From contig NZ_CALIIU010000038.1 in NCBI RefSeq assembly GCF_938017775.1, forward strand, positions 1 to 64,000: a stretch of DNA of 64,000 nucleotides. Reading direction: 5' to 3'. Made by a program: the position numbers and the translations under genes. Shown here one piece after another: positions 18,442 to 29,835 of the stretch (position 1 is the stretch's first letter; each line of letters opens with the position of its first letter). The notes under the pieces are model-generated. The model saw only the letters and a program-made list of their open reading frames with translations, was not told the origin of the DNA and did no database searches. The stretch comes from an uncultured Campylobacter sp. Lineage in GTDB: Bacteria > Campylobacterota > Campylobacteria > Campylobacterales > Campylobacteraceae.

Positions 18442-19155
18442 TTACTTCACCAGTTCGTAATTATACTCTTTCGTGCCGTCGAGTAGATTTGTGACGTTGT
18501 AGCCTCGCTCGTTTAGGGCTTTGGCTAGCTTGGCGCTGCGGTTGCCGCTGTAGCAGTGCGTGATTATCTTTTTGTCTTTATTGACCTCAAGCATGTCCTT
18601 GTAGTTTTCTAAAGGCTCGCCGTATGGGATATTTATCGCGCCCTTCATATGTCCGGCGTCATAGTCTTTTTTCTCTCTAGCGTCGATAATCAGCACGTTC
18701 GGATTATTCGCTATTTTCAAAAACCCCTCCGCGTTTATGCTGCCGACCTTATACAGCTCGTAGTCATACTGCTTCACGCCGGGCGCGTTCATAAGCATGC
18801 TAAAGCCCTTTTGTTTAAGCAGATCAAGCGCCTTGCCGCTGCGGTTGCCTGTGTTGCAATAAAGTACGACGTTTTTATCCTTGTAGGCGTTTATCTCATC
18901 CAGCCTGCTTTCAAGCTGCTCAAGCGGGATGTTGATCGCGTGTTTTATGTGGCCTGCAGCGTACTCATCCGCGCTTCTGACGTCGATGACTAGATAATTT
19001 TCTTTCGCCCTATTGTCCTCCTCTATCGCTGATAGCGCCGCGCCGCTTATGGCGTAGCCGTTAGGCTGTTGCATCTCGGCGCCGCAAGTCGCAAAAGATC
19101 CCAATGCCGCCAGCAAAACCGCGCTTTTTAAAATTTTGTGAGAAATAAATTTCAT
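18442..19155 (-). CDS. periplasmic tandem rhodanese-domain protein
   Basis: A 237-residue protein with a signal peptide (residues 1-25) and two rhodanese domains. Each keeps its active-site cysteine in a similar loop: CNTGNRS (C100) and CYSGNRS (C201). Rhodaneses transfer or bind sulfane sulfur. Placement in the periplasm suggests sulfur handling or redox defence during anaerobic respiration. A cysteine at position 24 is near the cleavage site but the lipobox is not canonical. The gene stands alone on the minus strand. Confidence 0.85.
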   Translation of the reverse strand: MKFISHKILKSAVLLAALGSFATCGAEMQQPNGYAISGAALSAIEEDNRAKENYLVIDVRSADEYAAGHIKHAINIPLEQLESRLDEINAYKDKNVVLYCNTGNRSGKALDLLKQKGFSMLMNAPGVKQYDYELYKVGSINAEGFLKIANNPNVLIIDAREKKDYDAGHMKGAINIPYGEPLENYKDMLEVNKDKKIITHCYSGNRSAKLAKALNERGYNVTNLLDGTKEYNYELVK

Positions 19156-19487
19156 ATGTTTCCTTTAAATTTTAATTTTTAAAGCGGAGATTATATCGAA
19201 ATTTTAGCTAAATAGTGTGAATTTACGCCGTTAGCAGATGTGAGCGATCAAGTAGGCGATTTACTTGCAAAAGCAAAAGAGCGATAAAATTTAAAAGTTC
19301 GGTCAAACGCTCGAACAATACCAAAAGATAGGGGTTAAAATATATAGACTGCGCCAAGTACGATAAGAGTTCTTAGACAAAAGCCGCCCGCAAGCACGCC
19401 GAGCTTTTATCTCCTTGCCGTCGCCGTGCACAGAGGCTCGCTCGTCACGCTTGCTTGCTGTCTTGGTCCGCGAAGCCTGCGCTTGAA
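19156..19487. other. intergenic region, no gene seen
   Basis: The 332 bases between the rhodanese gene start and the murB stop contain no frame with a ribosome binding site and no RNA that I recognise. Confidence 0.4.
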
Positions 19488-20279
19488 CTATAAAATTTTA
19501 ACCTCTAGCTCAAGCGCGACGCCGAAGCGCTGCAAAACCCGCTCGCGAGCGAGATCTATCAGACTCATCACATCCTCAAAGCTTGCACCGCCGAAATTTA
19601 TGATGAAATTGGCGTGCTGCTCGCTAAATTTCGCGCCGCCGATCGCGTGGCCTTTTAATCCCGCCGCTTCGATCAGCCTGCCCGCGGCGTCATTCGGCGG
19701 GTTTTTGAAGCAGCTGCCAAAGCTAGCTCCCTTTGGCTGGTTGGCGCGTTTGGCGGCGAAATCCGCGCCGAGCGAGACGTCAAAGCCGCGTGAAATTTTA
19801 AACTCGGCGCCCAAAATCGGCTCCTCGATCCCGCTTCTTCGGTAGCCGAAGCTTATCCGCTCGCGCTCCACCCAGCCGCGCGTTAGGCACACGGCAAGCA
19901 GGCTATCGCTGATGCTAGCGCCGGCGAGCCCCGCATTCATTTTGATTAGTCCGCCGAGCTGGCCTGGGATGTTTCGCAAAAACTCAAAGCCGCCGATGTT
20001 TTGCTTTTTGGCGAAGTTGTAAATTTTGCCCGACTTCGTCGCAGCCCCGATGCTAAGGACATCTCCGCTTAGGCTTATACGGTCGAACTCCTCGCTTAGC
20101 ATCGCAAGGTGCGGCGGCGCGGGCGAGATGAGTAGATTATTGCCGCCGCCGATGATCGTGCCCCCCGCTATGCTCTCAAACTCCGCAAAATCGGCCTCAT
20201 CTTTTAAAATTTGCACCGCAAAGCTCCCGCCGATGCGCACGGAGGTGTATTTGCTAAAATCTATCTGCTTTGTTTTCAA
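19488..20279 (-). CDS. murB: UDP-N-acetylenolpyruvoylglucosamine reductase
   Basis: A 263-residue flavoenzyme that makes UDP-N-acetylmuramic acid for peptidoglycan. The FAD-binding IIGGGNNLLIS near residue 40, the active-site serine in SFGSCFKNP and the C-terminal EQHANFIINFGGAS are present. It is the short type II MurB common in Campylobacterota. The ORF opens with MKTKQIDFSKYTSVRIGG. Neighbours are unrelated. Confidence 0.95.
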   Translation of the reverse strand: MKTKQIDFSKYTSVRIGGSFAVQILKDEADFAEFESIAGGTIIGGGNNLLISPAPPHLAMLSEEFDRISLSGDVLSIGAATKSGKIYNFAKKQNIGGFEFLRNIPGQLGGLIKMNAGLAGASISDSLLAVCLTRGWVERERISFGYRRSGIEEPILGAEFKISRGFDVSLGADFAAKRANQPKGASFGSCFKNPPNDAAGRLIEAAGLKGHAIGGAKFSEQHANFIINFGGASFEDVMSLIDLARERVLQRFGVALELEVKIL

Positions 20280-20676
20280 AATTTTGCCTTTTAAATTTCA
20301 TTTTTTGGTTTCGTAAATTTAAAATTTCATGCTCGCCGCGTATCGTTTTAAAATTTAGCGGTACCGCCCCGCCGCAAGGTGCGAAACGCGAACACTATCT
20401 TAAAATTTAGTGCTGCTGCGATTAAATTTAGCTCGCCTGCGATACGTTTTCGGCGGCGCGCTACGTCGCACGCGCAGCTCGCACCCTGCGGTACAAAATA
20501 CAGCCGCACAATGTACCTCCGCACCGTGAAATTTCATCGCCGCGTAGCCGTAAATTTGAGGCGGAACATCGCACCGCGACAATGGCGCCACAACACGCGG
20601 TCGATTGACGAAATTGGCGGCAAAATCGCGGCAAGCTCGGCGTCAAATTTCAGCTAAATTTTAATCTCGCTCGGCC
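20280..20676. other. intergenic region, no gene seen
   Basis: A 397-base gap upstream of murB and downstream of mqnD. Several overlapping frames exist on both strands, but their composition is low-complexity and none has a ribosome binding site. A short GCGGTACCGC palindrome lies near 20359. Confidence 0.4.
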
Positions 20677-21573
20677 TTACATCGGGTTTTGCCCGCCGCA
20701 GTCCGCAAAACGGATCTCGTTATATTCGCGCGGGATAAAATTCTCCTGCGCGCTAATCGGCGCAGGGTAAAATCCGCGCTCGTAACCAAGCTCAAACAGC
20801 CTATCCACCGCCCTTATCTGTGCCCCCGAAAGCTCGATCGAGGCCTCGTTGGCATAAAGGCTCAGATATTTTTCTAGCTTTGCGTCGTCCACGCGGATGA
20901 GATTTCGCTCCATGAGCATGTGCGACAAAAACGGCTTATGCGCGGTGGCGATACGCACTCCCTCCGTTAGCACGCGCTCGCACTCGATGGCGTCCGTTAT
21001 CGGTAGGCTGCGGCGAACCGCCATGCCTCCCAGCGGTAGCGGCAGATTTTCGCCAGCCAGCTCGCTCCAAATGTCCCAGATCTCGCGCTCCACGCAAAGC
21101 TCGTCCGAAAAGTCCAAAATACTCTCGTGTATCAGCACGCCCGCGTCCACCTCGCCGCTTAAGACCGCGCTCTCGATCTCGAGAAAATTTTTATAAACTA
21201 TGCGCGCCTGCGGGTAGGCCATGCGAAAAAGCAGGGCGTTTGTCGTGTGTTTGCCGCTTAGCGCGACCTTGAAATTTCGCTTTAAAACCGCGCCTTTTTT
21301 CTTGACGAGCTTTGGGCCGTAGCCATCGCCAAAGCTCACTGCCGTGCGCAAAAGCGCGTATTCGTCGCAGATGAGCGGATATAGCGCGAAGCTGATCGCC
21401 GTGGCCTCAAATATGCCTTTTAGCGCCTCGTCGTTTAGCGTCTGGATATCAAGCGCGGTGGCGCTAAATTTTAGATTTTTCGAGCTCACCCAGCCAAAAT
21501 CAATCGCCTTATACATAAAAATATCGTCGGCGTCGGGCGAGTGAGCGACGTTTATATGCTTAAAAATCTTCAA
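20677..21573 (-). CDS. mqnD: 1,4-dihydroxy-6-naphthoate synthase
   Basis: A 298-residue protein of the MqnA/MqnD periplasmic-binding-like fold. The N-terminal AHSPDADDIFMYKA is the MqnD signature, and the central GGMAVRR and GVLIHES blocks fit. It converts cyclic dehypoxanthinyl futalosine to 1,4-dihydroxy-6-naphthoate in the futalosine route to menaquinone, the route used by Campylobacter. It stands alone here; the other mqn genes are not in the window. Confidence 0.88.
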   Translation of the reverse strand: MKIFKHINVAHSPDADDIFMYKAIDFGWVSSKNLKFSATALDIQTLNDEALKGIFEATAISFALYPLICDEYALLRTAVSFGDGYGPKLVKKKGAVLKRNFKVALSGKHTTNALLFRMAYPQARIVYKNFLEIESAVLSGEVDAGVLIHESILDFSDELCVEREIWDIWSELAGENLPLPLGGMAVRRSLPITDAIECERVLTEGVRIATAHKPFLSHMLMERNLIRVDDAKLEKYLSLYANEASIELSGAQIRAVDRLFELGYERGFYPAPISAQENFIPREYNEIRFADCGGQNPM

Positions 21574-21869
21574 ATTTTATCCTTTTTGCTCCGCTTTAAA
21601 TTTCGCGCGCGGCGCGCAGCTTGATTTTAAAATGTTGCGAAATTATAGTGAAATTTTGCTACAGCCCTCATAAAAATGCGGAATTTCTAAAGAAAAACGT
21701 GAAAACCAGGCGTGCTTAGAAGTGTAAATTTAATGCTCTCCGCTTGCCGCGCAGAGCTTCTGCGCTCCTTAAAAATTTCAAATTCCGATGCCGCGCCGAA
21801 TTTGAGCGAATAATCAAAAATTCATTTCAAATTTGGTAAAATCAAGTGAATTTATTTTTAAGGAAAAAC

Positions 21870-24163
<2,294 letters not shown>

Positions 24164-24164
24164 A

Positions 24165-24992
24165 ATGTTTTTTAAAAAAAAGTCCAAGCGGGGCTTAAAA
24201 GGTAGCGCGCAGCGCACCTATGCGGACGGGGTGGATTATACGGACACGCAAGGCAGATATTCAGACGCAGACCTTGACGAGGACGATTTTTTTGACGATG
24301 ATGAATTTTATAGCGATGAAAATTTTGGCGGAGGCTTTAGCGAGGTAGGGGCTGGCTTCCGAAAAAATCGCAACGGAACCTCACACAGCGTAGACGAAAC
24401 AGGCTCTGCCTCTGAAGCCACAAGTAGCAGCTCTAATTTAAGTGGTAAAAGCTCCGCTGCAAGCGGAAACTACGAAAGTAGCGTGCAAGCAGACGTGGGC
24501 TTTTACAGCGCGGAATTTATTGGGGGCGGCGATTTAAAGAGTGCAGAATTATACGCGAAAGAAAATCACTTCCCAAACGACGCGGATTTTGCGGCTCAGA
24601 GCGTAGAGCGCGGCTCTCAAGGCATAGGCTTTACGGCGCAAGGTATAAATTCTGCCACGCAAGGATTTTCTTTTGCGCCACAGAACGCAGATTCTGCCGC
24701 TAAAAAAGCTTTAAAGAAGCGTAAAAATTTAAAAGAACGGCTGAATTTTATCAATCCGTTTTCACCGCTTAAGCAGATTTTTGCAGCTCTTGCGCTGATC
24801 GTCTGTGTCGTTTTTGCGGGCATCTTCGTGGGTGACGTGCTGTTTGGCAAACGATCGTTTGAGGTGCTACGCCAGCTGCAAAAAGAAAAGGCGTTTTTAT
24901 TCACCGACGTCGAGCGGCTAAAAGAGGAAAACGCTGAGCTGCAAAAGCTTTATTTAGAGCGTCGCTCGCTCGACCCGGACCTTAAAAAATGA
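24165..24992 (+). CDS. FtsB/DivIC-like protein with long acidic N-terminal extension
   Basis: A 275-residue protein at the position of the Cj1671c gene of C. jejuni. The first ~190 residues are hydrophilic, acidic (DLDEDDFFDDDEF near residue 37) and Gln/Ser/Ala-rich, likely disordered. A single membrane helix follows at about 206-225. A short coiled coil (RQLQKEKAFLFTDVERLKEENAEL) then extends into the periplasm. The helix plus coiled coil is the architecture of the FtsB/DivIC division proteins. Whether it acts in division is inference. It overlaps the next gene by four bases. Confidence 0.75.
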   Translation: MFFKKKSKRGLKGSAQRTYADGVDYTDTQGRYSDADLDEDDFFDDDEFYSDENFGGGFSEVGAGFRKNRNGTSHSVDETGSASEATSSSSNLSGKSSAASGNYESSVQADVGFYSAEFIGGGDLKSAELYAKENHFPNDADFAAQSVERGSQGIGFTAQGINSATQGFSFAPQNADSAAKKALKKRKNLKERLNFINPFSPLKQIFAALALIVCVVFAGIFVGDVLFGKRSFEVLRQLQKEKAFLFTDVERLKEENAELQKLYLERRSLDPDLKK

Positions 24993-26179
24993 GAAAAATT
25001 TTTTTGCTAATTTTAGGTCTTTGCGCTTTTTTTAACGCTGAGAATTTAAATGGCGCAAATTCAAACGCTACGAAACCTAGCATCGTCGCGATAAAAGAGC
25101 AAAATTCTACCGATTTGGCGATTAAAGAGCCAAAAACAGGTGCGCAAAGCCCAAACGCTAAAAAGCAAGCTGTAATGAAACCTGAAACATCTAAAAGCCC
25201 TATCGCAGCAATGCAAAAAAGCGCCGCAGAAGCTAATTCCAGTATTAAAGCAAGCGCCGCCAAAAAAGCCATGAGCGCGCAGCTATTGCAGACTGAAAAA
25301 AAAGCTCCTGACCCCAAAGCGGGCATCGGCGCTCCTTCGCAGGTTATAAAAATGGAGCTGAACTCTTCCGTGCAGCATTCAGCTACGACGCTTCCGCCTC
25401 CTGATGAGTTACCGATTGCACCGGAAGTAAGCGAGCCAAATTCTACGGTAGCGCAAAATTTTAAGGCGACACAGAATTCTACAGCTCAAAATTCTACGGT
25501 GCAAAACTCCACTATGCAGCAAAACGCGCAATCTGCTCCGCAAAATTCCAATCCGGCGCAAAGCTCCGTCGCCACGCCGCAAAATACTCCTGCGCCTAAA
25601 AATTTTACGCAGCAAACCTTTGCGCTTCCTTCAGACGCTCTTACGATCGAAAGCATGATCGTGCGATATAGGGACGACGACGGGGCTCTGCATGAAAAGA
25701 TCGTTGATATCAATCGCTCGATTGATTGGCACGATGATTTCGTGCTAAGCGCGAGCGCCAAACCCGCGCTACATAGGGCACTGGACGTCTCGGTTACTTC
25801 GACTGATCCAAATTTACAAAAGCAGGTCTCGCAAAGTGGCATCACGCCTAGCTTCGCGCCGCGCCTGGAGCTACCGCTAGAGACGCTTAAATTTGACGAC
25901 GGATTAAAATTTGTCATCCGCAAAGACAGCGTGCAGCTCATCACCGCAGACGATTTCAAAAGCTCCGACGCAAATGCTTCGGGCACGCTTGAAGCGGAGT
26001 TTTGGCGCCAAGAGATCCCGCTTAGCGGCGCGAGCTTCGCTGTAAATATCGGTGGCTTTAGCGATATTAATGTTACTAAAGAGGACGGCTACTACCGCAT
26101 CGGCGTACGCTCGCGCGAGGGTAACCTCAGCATCAGACGCAAAGATGGCGGGTATTTGATCTACAAAAATTCTAATTAA
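24989..26179 (+). CDS. AMIN-domain periplasmic protein, CgpA-like, with many glycosylation sequons
   Basis: A 396-residue exported protein (signal peptide to about residue 17). A long Asn/Gln/Ser/Ala-rich linker (20-215) leads to a folded C-terminal region (about 218-396) of the AMIN type, which in other proteins targets the cell wall. It sits downstream of recA-eno-FtsB-like, the position of cgpA (Cj1670c), a known N-linked glycoprotein. It contains seven D/E-x-N-x-S/T sequons for the PglB oligosaccharyltransferase, at N39, N83, N125, N151, N242, N329 and N361. The protein is probably heavily glycosylated. Confidence 0.82.
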   Translation: MRKIFLLILGLCAFFNAENLNGANSNATKPSIVAIKEQNSTDLAIKEPKTGAQSPNAKKQAVMKPETSKSPIAAMQKSAAEANSSIKASAAKKAMSAQLLQTEKKAPDPKAGIGAPSQVIKMELNSSVQHSATTLPPPDELPIAPEVSEPNSTVAQNFKATQNSTAQNSTVQNSTMQQNAQSAPQNSNPAQSSVATPQNTPAPKNFTQQTFALPSDALTIESMIVRYRDDDGALHEKIVDINRSIDWHDDFVLSASAKPALHRALDVSVTSTDPNLQKQVSQSGITPSFAPRLELPLETLKFDDGLKFVIRKDSVQLITADDFKSSDANASGTLEAEFWRQEIPLSGASFAVNIGGFSDINVTKEDGYYRIGVRSREGNLSIRRKDGGYLIYKNSN

Positions 26180-26188
26180 GGAGAGACT

Positions 26189-26818
26189 ATGACACATTTA
26201 GAGATTATGAAATTTCGCCACGCGTGCAAAATTTTTGACGAGAACAAAAAGATCGGTAAAGCCGATTTTGACGCTATTTTGCAGGCAGGCATCTTAGCAC
26301 CTAGTTCTACGGGGCTAGAACAATGGGACTTTTTGGTTGTACAAAACAAGGCACTGCGCGAGCAGATTCGCGAAAAATCATGGAATCAGCCGCAGATCAC
26401 CTCTTGCTCACATCTGGTCGTGATTTTAGCAAAGATCAAGGACATAAAGCTAGGAAGTGATTATATCGAGCGAATGATTACACGCAAAAAAGACGAAGCG
26501 CCCAAATATATCGGCGACAGGCATAAATTTTATCGAGATTTTTTAAGCGGTTATTTTCACAACGACGATGAGGAGCTATTTAATTGGTCGCACGCGCAGT
26601 GCATGTTCCCGGCTCTGGCGATGATGAACGAGGCCGCCAGCCGCGGTATCGATAGCTGCCCTATGGAGGGGTTTGATCGCGCAGTGCTAAATAAAATTTT
26701 AGGCATTGATTGGAACGATCGCCGCGTGGCGCTACTCGTACCTTTCGGCTACCGCGTAAACCCGCAGCCGCAAAAGATCCGCCGCAGCATGGATGACGTA
26801 GTAAAGTGGATCGAATAA
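26189..26818 (+). CDS. nitroreductase-family NAD(P)H oxidoreductase
   Basis: A 209-residue flavoprotein of the NfsB/Frm2-like fold. FRHACKIFDENKKIG and ILAPSSTGLEQWDFLVV are the FMN-binding N-terminal blocks, and GIDSCPMEGFD and RVALLVPFGYR close the fold. It reduces nitro compounds, quinones or similar acceptors with NAD(P)H; the substrate cannot be told. It has a good ribosome binding site (AAGGAG) and follows the AMIN gene after nine bases, so it may be read through from that operon. Confidence 0.88.
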   Translation: MTHLEIMKFRHACKIFDENKKIGKADFDAILQAGILAPSSTGLEQWDFLVVQNKALREQIREKSWNQPQITSCSHLVVILAKIKDIKLGSDYIERMITRKKDEAPKYIGDRHKFYRDFLSGYFHNDDEELFNWSHAQCMFPALAMMNEAASRGIDSCPMEGFDRAVLNKILGIDWNDRRVALLVPFGYRVNPQPQKIRRSMDDVVKWIE

Positions 26819-26998
26819 ATTAAAAACGGCTTTAAGGCGTTAAATTTACAGCGCGCAAAATTCCAAAGCCGGCGCGCGAAGCGGCAAGCGCGTTTTTAGG
26901 AATTTACCGCGCTTTAGCCTTTTTTCTCGCCCGCAAATCTTGTGCGGCGAGATTTAGAATTTTAAGAAATCACCGAAAATTTAAACGAAGGAGCGAGC

Positions 26999-28381
26999 GT
27001 GAAAAAAATGTGGGAGGGGCGCTTTAGCGAGGCGAGTTCGGCGCTTTTGGAGGAGTTTAACGCCTCGATCGGCTTTGATAGGGCGCTTTGGCGGGAGGAT
27101 ATCGCGGGCAGTAAGGCGCACGCAAGAATGCTCGGCGCCTGCGGGATTTTAAAGGCTGACGAGAGCGAAAAGATCATCGCGGGGCTTGATGCCGTATTTG
27201 AGGAGATAAAAAGCGGTAAATTTGAGTTTAAAACCGCCGACGAGGATATCCACATGGCGGTCGAAAAGCGCCTAAGCGAGCTCATCGGAAGCGATCTTGG
27301 CGGTAGGCTGCACACGGCGCGCAGCAGAAATGATCAGGTCGCGCTTGATTTTCGTCTCTACGTGCTTAAAAGCGGCGCTGCAATCGCCGAAAAAACTCGC
27401 GAACTAGTAGAGGCTCTGCGAGATATAGCTAGCGAGCACATGAACACGCTGATGCCAGGCTACACGCACCTCCAGCACGCTCAGCCCGTGAGCCTTGCCT
27501 ATCATTTGCTAGCTTACGCGTTTATGTTTCGCCGCGACTACGAGCGCTTTGCCAGCTCGCGCGAACGAAATAATCTCTGTCCGCTAGGCTCCGCCGCGCT
27601 TGCGGGCACGCCGCATCCGATAAAACGCGAGCTGGTCGCGCAGCAGCTCGGTTTTGCGGGAGTGACGCCAAACGCGATGGATAGCGTCAGCGACCGCGAT
27701 TTTGCGCTGGAGATTTTGTTTAACGTAAGCGTGCTGATGACGCATGCATCGCGCCTGTGCGAAGAGCTCATCTTGTGGAGTTCGCAGGAGTTCGGATTTG
27801 TCACGATCAGCGACGCGTACAGCACGGGCAGCTCGATCATGCCGCAGAAGAAAAATCCCGACGTCGCCGAGCTAATACGGGGCAAAACGGGGCGCGTAAA
27901 CGGCAATCTCGTCGCGCTGCTAACGGTGATGAAGGGCTTGCCGCTAGCCTACAACAAAGACATGCAGGAGGACAAAGAGGGCGTTTTTGACAGCGTCGCC
28001 ACCGCTCTTGCGAGCCTTGAAATTTTAAAACAGATGCTAAAAACGGCCAAATTCAACGAGCAAAATATGCTCGCGATGACGCGCCGCGGGCACCTCACGG
28101 CAACCGATCTGGCTGATTATCTCGTGCGGGAGAAAAACGTGCCGTTTAGACAAGCTCACTTCATCACGGGCAAGGCTGTGGCGTATGCGGAAAATTTGGG
28201 TCTAGATTTGAGCGAGCTAAACGCGCAACAGTTTGCAAGCGTGGATGAAAGCTTGGGCGGCGATGCGGTTAAATTTCTTGATCTAAACGCTTCTAAGGAG
28301 GCGCGCAAGTCGCAAGGAGGCACGGCAAATGAGAGCGTAGCAGCGCAGATTGAAATTTTAAACGAGTGGCTGAAAGGCTAA
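26999..28381 (+). CDS. argH: argininosuccinate lyase
   Basis: A 460-residue enzyme for the last step of arginine synthesis, releasing fumarate. [17 protein letters not shown], the catalytic histidine in [11 protein letters not shown] and the signature [12 protein letters not shown] are present. GTG at 26999 is placed five bases after AAGGAG; an ATG three codons later is possible but sits too far from the ribosome binding site. The rest of the arginine pathway is not in the window. Confidence 0.96.
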   Translation: MKKMWEGRFSEASSALLEEFNASIGFDRALWREDIAGSKAHARMLGACGILKADESEKIIAGLDAVFEEIKSGKFEFKTADEDIHMAVEKRLSELIGSDLGGRLHTARSRNDQVALDFRLYVLKSGAAIAEKTRELVEALRDIASEHMNTLMPGYTHLQHAQPVSLAYHLLAYAFMFRRDYERFASSRERNNLCPLGSAALAGTPHPIKRELVAQQLGFAGVTPNAMDSVSDRDFALEILFNVSVLMTHASRLCEELILWSSQEFGFVTISDAYSTGSSIMPQKKNPDVAELIRGKTGRVNGNLVALLTVMKGLPLAYNKDMQEDKEGVFDSVATALASLEILKQMLKTAKFNEQNMLAMTRRGHLTATDLADYLVREKNVPFRQAHFITGKAVAYAENLGLDLSELNAQQFASVDESLGGDAVKFLDLNASKEARKSQGGTANESVAAQIEILNEWLKG

Positions 28382-28959
28382 ATTTAAGGAGCTAAATACT
28401 GCACGGATGCTCGGACGAAATTTAGTGCTAAGTTTGGGCGAGAGCATGCCACTTGAAGCGCGCGAGATAAACGGATACAATCTGATACCGATATTTAAGG
28501 GTTAGATCAGCAAAATTTTAAAATTCATAGTTGTGATTTTAAAATTTCGTAGCCGCGGTTTTAAATTTTAAAATTTGGCGAGCTTGACGATCTGTGTGGA
28601 TGCATACACAGGCTGCGCGGAGCTGACGAGCTATGTAATACGTCTGCCGCGCGCAGATTAAGCTTTGCGGCGGCGTTATTAAGTGCCGCCGCAGACTGTA
28701 AAGTAAAATTTAAAGGACAGGCTCCGCGCAAAGCGGAGCGCTTGACTTGAAGTTTAGGACGTGGGCTGAAATTTAAAAGCGCACCGATAGATTATCCAAG
28801 TGCAGCTAGAAAGCGCGAGCAGACTTTGCGGGCGGGTTTTAATCGGCGTCGAGGGCGGCGCGGAGCGGAATTAATTTAAACTCAAAGATTAATGACGGCG
28901 GATCGGATTTTTTTCGAGAGCGGAATTTAATCGAAGCAAATTTAAACATGGAGGGCGTT
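28382..28959. other. intergenic region with GC hairpins and a possible gene relic
   Basis: No intact gene. A 33-codon frame at 28407-28505 (ending in EINGYNLIPIFKG) looks like the C-terminal end of some protein but has no ribosome binding site. Two GC-rich hairpins, arms 28667-28674/28685-28692 and 28721-28727/28733-28739, have no T-run. The rest is filled with AAATTT-type words. Confidence 0.4.
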
Positions 28960-29592
28960 TTGATATATCTGGTGTCTAATACGAGATTTGATCATCCGCA
29001 GGTGAGGCAGCTTACGGTCTGCGAGATAAAATTTCTCAAATTTAGCCTGCCTGCGCAGATCGGCGCGCTAATTTTTACCTCCAAAAATGCGGTGGCGGCG
29101 ATAAAATTTAATGAAATTTCGCCTGATTTAGATACGCCCGTTTACGCTATCGGCGAGCCATGCGCTGCGGCTGCGCGCGAGTTTGGATTTCGCGGCATTT
29201 ATACGGCGCGGCACGGGCACGGAAATGAATTCGCCGCCGAGATCGCGCCGCTCTTGCGGGGCAGAGACGCGCTGTATCTGCGTGCGCGCGAGACGGTATC
29301 GAAGCTGGGGCAAATTCTATCTAGCGCCGACGTGCAGCTGCAAAGCGTGATCGCCTACGAAAATTCTATTCTCAGCCTCCCCGCCGCCGCAAAGCCGCCG
29401 CAAGGCAGTACGCTGATTTTTACCTCTCCTAAAAACGTCCGCGGCTTTACCGCAAATTTCGGCTGGGACGGGAGCTATAGGGCGATTTGTATCGGCAAGA
29501 CGACGGCGAGCATTTTGAGCGAGTTTTGCGAGCCGATAATCTGCGAAAGAATGTCGATAAAATCCTGCGTCGATCTGGCGCTTTTGCCATAG
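28960..29592 (+). CDS. hemD: uroporphyrinogen-III synthase
   Basis: About 210 residues, with the weakly conserved HemD pattern of two alternating domains: ALIFTSKNAVAAI near residue 33, then the second-domain blocks TLIFTSPKNVRGF and ICIGKTTASIL. It closes and inverts the tetrapyrrole ring in heme synthesis. I prefer TTG at 28960 (start MIYLVSNTRF) because GGAGGG lies four bases before it and inside the first codons of the alternative ATG at 28948. The identity rests on pattern and length, so it is good but not certain. Confidence 0.8.
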   Translation: MIYLVSNTRFDHPQVRQLTVCEIKFLKFSLPAQIGALIFTSKNAVAAIKFNEISPDLDTPVYAIGEPCAAAAREFGFRGIYTARHGHGNEFAAEIAPLLRGRDALYLRARETVSKLGQILSSADVQLQSVIAYENSILSLPAAAKPPQGSTLIFTSPKNVRGFTANFGWDGSYRAICIGKTTASILSEFCEPIICERMSIKSCVDLALLP

Positions 29593-29609
29593 TTTAAGCA
29601 AATTTTGAC

Positions 29610-29615
29610 TATAAT
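29610..29615 (+). promoter_or_regulatory. -10 element of the 6S RNA candidate
   Basis: A perfect TATAAT seven bases before the start of the structured RNA region, which places the transcription start close to 29622. Confidence 0.55.
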
Positions 29616-29621
29616 TTTGCC

Positions 29622-29818
29622 CAAGCCTGGGTGAAGCGAGAGCGTTTTATATGAGGGTTCAACATATTTGTATAAGCGACGATGTGATAGGTCCGTGTGA
29701 CGCGGCTCGGCTCGAGCTTTTTTTAAAGTTACGGGTTGCGACCTAGAGATTTTTCCTAGTTGCAAGATTGGCTTTGTTTGAGCCGATTCTTTTTACGCAA
29801 CGCTCACTTGGGTTTTTT
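29622..29818 (+). ncRNA. ssrS: 6S RNA candidate
   Basis: No coding frame fills this gap between hemD and purD, but the DNA has the shape of 6S RNA. The 5' segment from about 29626 (CCTGGGTGAAGCG) pairs with the 3' segment ending at about 29812 (CGCTCACTTGGG) in a long terminal stem with a single bulge. About 160 bases of loosely paired sequence lie between them. A T-run follows directly, and a perfect -10 box lies at the right distance before it. The total of about 195 bases fits. From memory, 6S RNA lies next to purD in related Epsilonproteobacteria. 6S RNA binds the housekeeping RNA polymerase in stationary phase. Confidence 0.65.
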
Positions 29819-29835
29819 ACGTTACGGAGGCTTCA

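Noticed and set aside
20379..20657. Overlapping ORFs of 61-92 residues between murB and mqnD
   Set aside because: Low-complexity residues on both strands and no ribosome binding sites.
28667..28739. Two GC hairpins as terminators or structured RNA
   Set aside because: No T-run follows either of them and no promoter precedes them; such hairpins are expected in GC-rich stretches of this genome.
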